From positions 1 through 6,740 of the forward strand of contig CAYLXI010000090.1 in the NCBI GenBank assembly GCA_964387695.1: a stretch of 6,740 nt of DNA. The letters run 5' to 3'. The position numbers were made by a program, and so were the translations under genes. The DNA is from Thiosulfativibrio sp964387695. GTDB taxonomy: Bacteria; Pseudomonadota; Gammaproteobacteria; Thiomicrospirales; Thiomicrospiraceae. Below the pieces are notes generated by a model. The model did no database searches. It worked only from the letters and a program-made list of their open reading frames with translations, and was not told where the DNA came from. Each line of letters starts with the position of its first letter. Positions within the stretch are counted from its first letter, which is position 1. Shown in pieces: positions 4,682 through 6,740 of this stretch.

Positions 4682-5794
4682 ATGAATTATCGTCCAGTTA
4701 AAGCCTATATCGACTTAGAAGCCTTGACATCGAACTTAGATCAAGTACGAGCCTTTGCACCCAAGGCAAAAATTCTATCTGTTATTAAAGCAAATGCTTA
4801 TGGTCACGGCATGATTAGAGTGGTGGAGCAGCTTTCACATACAGATGCCTTTGGTGTTGCATCAATTGATGAAGCCATTAAATTACGCAATAAAGGATTT
4901 TTACACAGGATTTTATTACTTGAAGGTGTTTTTTCGGAATCAGAGCTTCCTTTAGTTATTCAGCATCGATTAGATTTTGTTATTCATTCAAATCACCAGT
5001 TAGACTGGTTAATTAATTTAAATACCCCCAGCGTCTTAAATGTTTGGATTAAATTAGATACAGGAATGCACCGTTTAGGATTTTTGCCTGAAGAATTTTT
5101 AAGTGTTCAGCAGAAATTAGCCAAGTTAAAATCTTCAGTAGTGGTGCATTATATGAGCCATTTTGCTTCTGCGGATGAAAGTATTGAATTTACTCAACAA
5201 CAGTTTGAAGTTTTTAATGAGCTGACTAAAAAGGTGAAAGGTCAAAAAAGCTTGGCTAATTCTTCCGCAATACAAAATTTTCCTGCGTCTCATCTTGATT
5301 GGGTGCGACCAGGTATTATGCTCTATGGAGCGGGGGAGCATGTACAGAAAGATTTAAATAAGCTTAGTCCTGTCATGACTCTTGTTTCTGAAATTACAAG
5401 TCTTAAGTGGATTAAATCAGGCGAAACGGTTGGTTATGGGCAAAAATGGAAGGCTCGCAAACCTTCATTAATTGCTGTGGTTGCCATAGGTTATGGAGAT
5501 GGTTACCCTAGGCATGCTCCAGCGGGAACGCCAGTGCTTATTAAAGGTCAAAAAGTTCCAATAGTAGGTCGTGTTTCTATGGACATGATTACGATAGACT
5601 TAACAGGTTTTAATGCTAATATTGAGATAGGTGAGCCTGTTATACTTTGGGGTAAAGGACTTTCTGTAGATTTAATTGCCAAGTATGCAGAAACTATCAG
5701 CTATGAATTACTTTGTGGTGTCACTCAAAGAGTTCCTATGATTGAAGTAAGAGGTATAAATGAAGATCCTCGTACGAAATGGATGCACAAATAA
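4682..5794 (+). CDS. alr: Alanine racemase (PLP-dependent)
   Basis: The enzyme interconverts L- and D-alanine in the cytoplasm, supplying D-Ala for peptidoglycan. The 370-residue length is typical of fold-type III racemases. VIKANAYGHG near the N-terminus carries the PLP Schiff-base Lys36. KLDTGMHRLGF and WVRPGIMLYG are conserved barrel motifs. The catalytic tyrosine of the partner subunit's active site is Tyr271 in IGYGDGYPR. VGRVSMDMITIDL (Met300) and the C-terminal beta domain complete the protein. It starts 5 nt after the dnaB stop, with AAGGA (4666-4670) inside the end of dnaB about 11 nt upstream, so the two form an operon. The dnaB-alr pairing is common in gammaproteobacteria. Whether it is the anabolic (Alr) or a catabolic (DadX) type cannot be read from sequence, but the context favours Alr. 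Confidence 0.96.
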   Translation: MNYRPVKAYIDLEALTSNLDQVRAFAPKAKILSVIKANAYGHGMIRVVEQLSHTDAFGVASIDEAIKLRNKGFLHRILLLEGVFSESELPLVIQHRLDFVIHSNHQLDWLINLNTPSVLNVWIKLDTGMHRLGFLPEEFLSVQQKLAKLKSSVVVHYMSHFASADESIEFTQQQFEVFNELTKKVKGQKSLANSSAIQNFPASHLDWVRPGIMLYGAGEHVQKDLNKLSPVMTLVSEITSLKWIKSGETVGYGQKWKARKPSLIAVVAIGYGDGYPRHAPAGTPVLIKGQKVPIVGRVSMDMITIDLTGFNANIEIGEPVILWGKGLSVDLIAKYAETISYELLCGVTQRVPMIEVRGINEDPRTKWMHK

Positions 5795-5807
5795 GAATGA
5801 TTAGTTA

Positions 5808-5833
5808 TTTTAAACCTACTATTAGGGTTCAAA
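5808..5833. repeat. Imperfect palindrome after alr
   Basis: CCTA (5815-5818) and TAGG (5823-5826) pair around a CTAT loop. The flanks (TTTTAAA and GTTCAAA) extend the dyad with two mismatches. No T-run follows, so it is a poor terminator. It lies in the 70-nt gap before the small membrane protein gene and could be an operator or simply AT-rich chance symmetry. Confidence 0.3.
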
Positions 5834-5864
5834 TGGATAAAAATTTTCACAGGGAAATCTGAGC

Positions 5865-6254
5865 ATGCTATGTTTATTTAAAAATTCAAAATTATCTTTA
5901 CCTTTTCATCTGTTTGCTTTTCTTGTTGGCTGGGGAGGCGTTATTTATTGGATTTATTTTAGTTTTATTCACAAGTCTTTTTTAGCTAATATGATTTCAG
6001 GGCAGGCTCTTTTTGTAGATTTACTCTTTGGTTTACCAATAGTTCTTATTTTTGCAATTGTAGTCTATGCTTTTTTATATTGGCTAATTAAATTTGTTGT
6101 CATTATATTTTTACCTCATACGATTATTCATATTCAAACAGAAAATGCGTTAGATGATACGCTTGATCCAGAATTAGGAGAAAGATATTGGGAAAACCCT
6201 CCAGAAACAAAAAAATCTTCAGCGGTAAATAAGCTTGATGAAGCTGATAAATAA
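5865..6254 (+). CDS. Small membrane protein of unknown function
   Basis: I do not recognise this 129-residue protein. A short polar start is followed by a membrane helix at about residues 14-35 (rich in Trp, Gly, Tyr), a short loop, and a long hydrophobic stretch at about 48-83 that could be one or two helices. The C-terminal ~40 residues, starting near ENALDDTLDPELG, are acidic and soluble, with a YWENPPE segment and a Lys/Asp-rich end. The ATG has AGGGA (5851-5855) 9 nt upstream. Codon use resembles its neighbours, which supports a real gene. The MATE transporter gene starts 13 nt downstream, so the two are likely co-transcribed, but a joint role is only a guess. Confidence 0.75.
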   Translation: MLCLFKNSKLSLPFHLFAFLVGWGGVIYWIYFSFIHKSFLANMISGQALFVDLLFGLPIVLIFAIVVYAFLYWLIKFVVIIFLPHTIIHIQTENALDDTLDPELGERYWENPPETKKSSAVNKLDEADK

Positions 6255-6267
6255 ACATAGTATTTAG

Positions 6268-6740
6268 TTGAAATATTCTCCTTATCTCTCTGAATTTAAA
6301 GAACTTGTTAAGCTTGGTTATCCAATTTTACTGGCTCAGTTTGCTCTGGTGGGCTTGGGAGTGGCTGACACCCTAATGTCAGGACGAGTCGGAACAGAGG
6401 ATCTCGCTGCAATTGGCTTAGGGTCTAGTATTCTTTTACCTATATTTATGCTGTCTACAGGAATTCTTCTTGCGATAACCCCTTTGGTTTCTAAAGCACT
6501 AGGGCAAAAAAAACATGGTCAAATCACGCATTTATTACATCAAGGGCTTTGGTTGTCCTTGCCTTTGGGACTGCTTTCTTTATTGTTATTAATTAATATG
6601 GACAGTTTCTTAAACTGGTTAACCCTTGAAGACAGAGTAAGGCAATTAACCGCTGATTACTTGTTTTATATAGCTTTTGGACTGCCTGCCATTGCTTTTT
6701 ATCAAGCTTTAAGGTTTTTTTGGGAAGGATTGTCATTAAC
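6268..6740 (+). CDS. MATE family multidrug efflux protein, 5' part (partial)
   Basis: The open frame runs from a TTG at 6268 off the right edge, giving about 157 residues of an integral membrane Na+- or H+-driven exporter. The N-terminus, KELVKLGYPILLAQFALVGL then GVADTLMSGRVG, is the classic first helix of NorM-like MATE proteins. It is followed by DLAAIGLGSSILLPIF, LLAITPLVSKALGQKK (the conserved loop after helix 2) and two or three further helices ending near ALRFFWEGL. TTG is chosen because an in-frame TAG (6265-6267) immediately precedes it, no in-frame ATG occurs before the first helix, and the length before that helix is normal for the family. No clear ribosome site is visible, so translation may be coupled to the small membrane gene that ends at 6254. 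The substrate cannot be predicted. Confidence 0.9.
   Translation, partial: MKYSPYLSEFKELVKLGYPILLAQFALVGLGVADTLMSGRVGTEDLAAIGLGSSILLPIFMLSTGILLAITPLVSKALGQKKHGQITHLLHQGLWLSLPLGLLSLLLLINMDSFLNWLTLEDRVRQLTADYLFYIAFGLPAIAFYQALRFFWEGLSL

Noticed and set aside
5808..5833. Terminator after alr
   Set aside because: The palindrome has only a 4-bp perfect core, is A/T-rich beyond that, and has no T-run after it.

Overview
The window looks like a conserved housekeeping stretch from an AT-rich gammaproteobacterium. The protein sequences (S18, L9, DnaB, PyrF, Alr) are clearly proteobacterial. The order rpsF-rpsR-(DUF2232-type membrane protein)-rplI-dnaB-alr is the arrangement I know from Pseudomonas-like gammaproteobacteria, in contrast to the enteric rpsF-priB-rpsR-rplI order. 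The low GC and the protein sequences would fit a sulfur-oxidiser of the Thiomicrospira/Piscirickettsiaceae type. That placement is an impression from composition and gene content, not a search result. All confident genes are on the + strand.

Layout: (1) positions 2-76 hold the last codons of an unidentified gene. (2) 77-904 hold a promoter region and pyrF (pyrimidine synthesis). (3) 905-3085 hold a ribosomal protein operon. It starts with a strong sigma70-type promoter and a structured ~90-nt leader, followed by rpsF (S6), rpsR (S18, overlapping rpsF by 8 nt), a DUF2232-like membrane protein gene and rplI (L9), and it ends in a textbook Rho-independent terminator. (4) 3086-5794 hold an intergenic region with a large imperfect inverted repeat and a TATAAT promoter element, then dnaB (replicative helicase) and alr (alanine racemase), only 5 nt apart. 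(5) 5795-6740 hold a small unrecognised membrane protein gene and the 5' part of a MATE-family efflux gene that starts with TTG and runs off the window.

The genes combine translation (S6, S18, L9), replication (DnaB), nucleotide synthesis (PyrF) and cell-wall precursor supply (Alr). No mobile element, CRISPR array, tRNA or rRNA gene is seen. I do not see a wholly new biological system. The best leads are regulatory or structural. The rpsF leader folds by eye into two hairpins separated by a UCCUU linker that is complementary to the rpsF Shine-Dalgarno, and it carries a short ordered match to 16S rRNA helix 23. A 58-bp inverted repeat sits just upstream of the dnaB promoter. DnaB has a ~20-residue insertion just before its Walker B strand.
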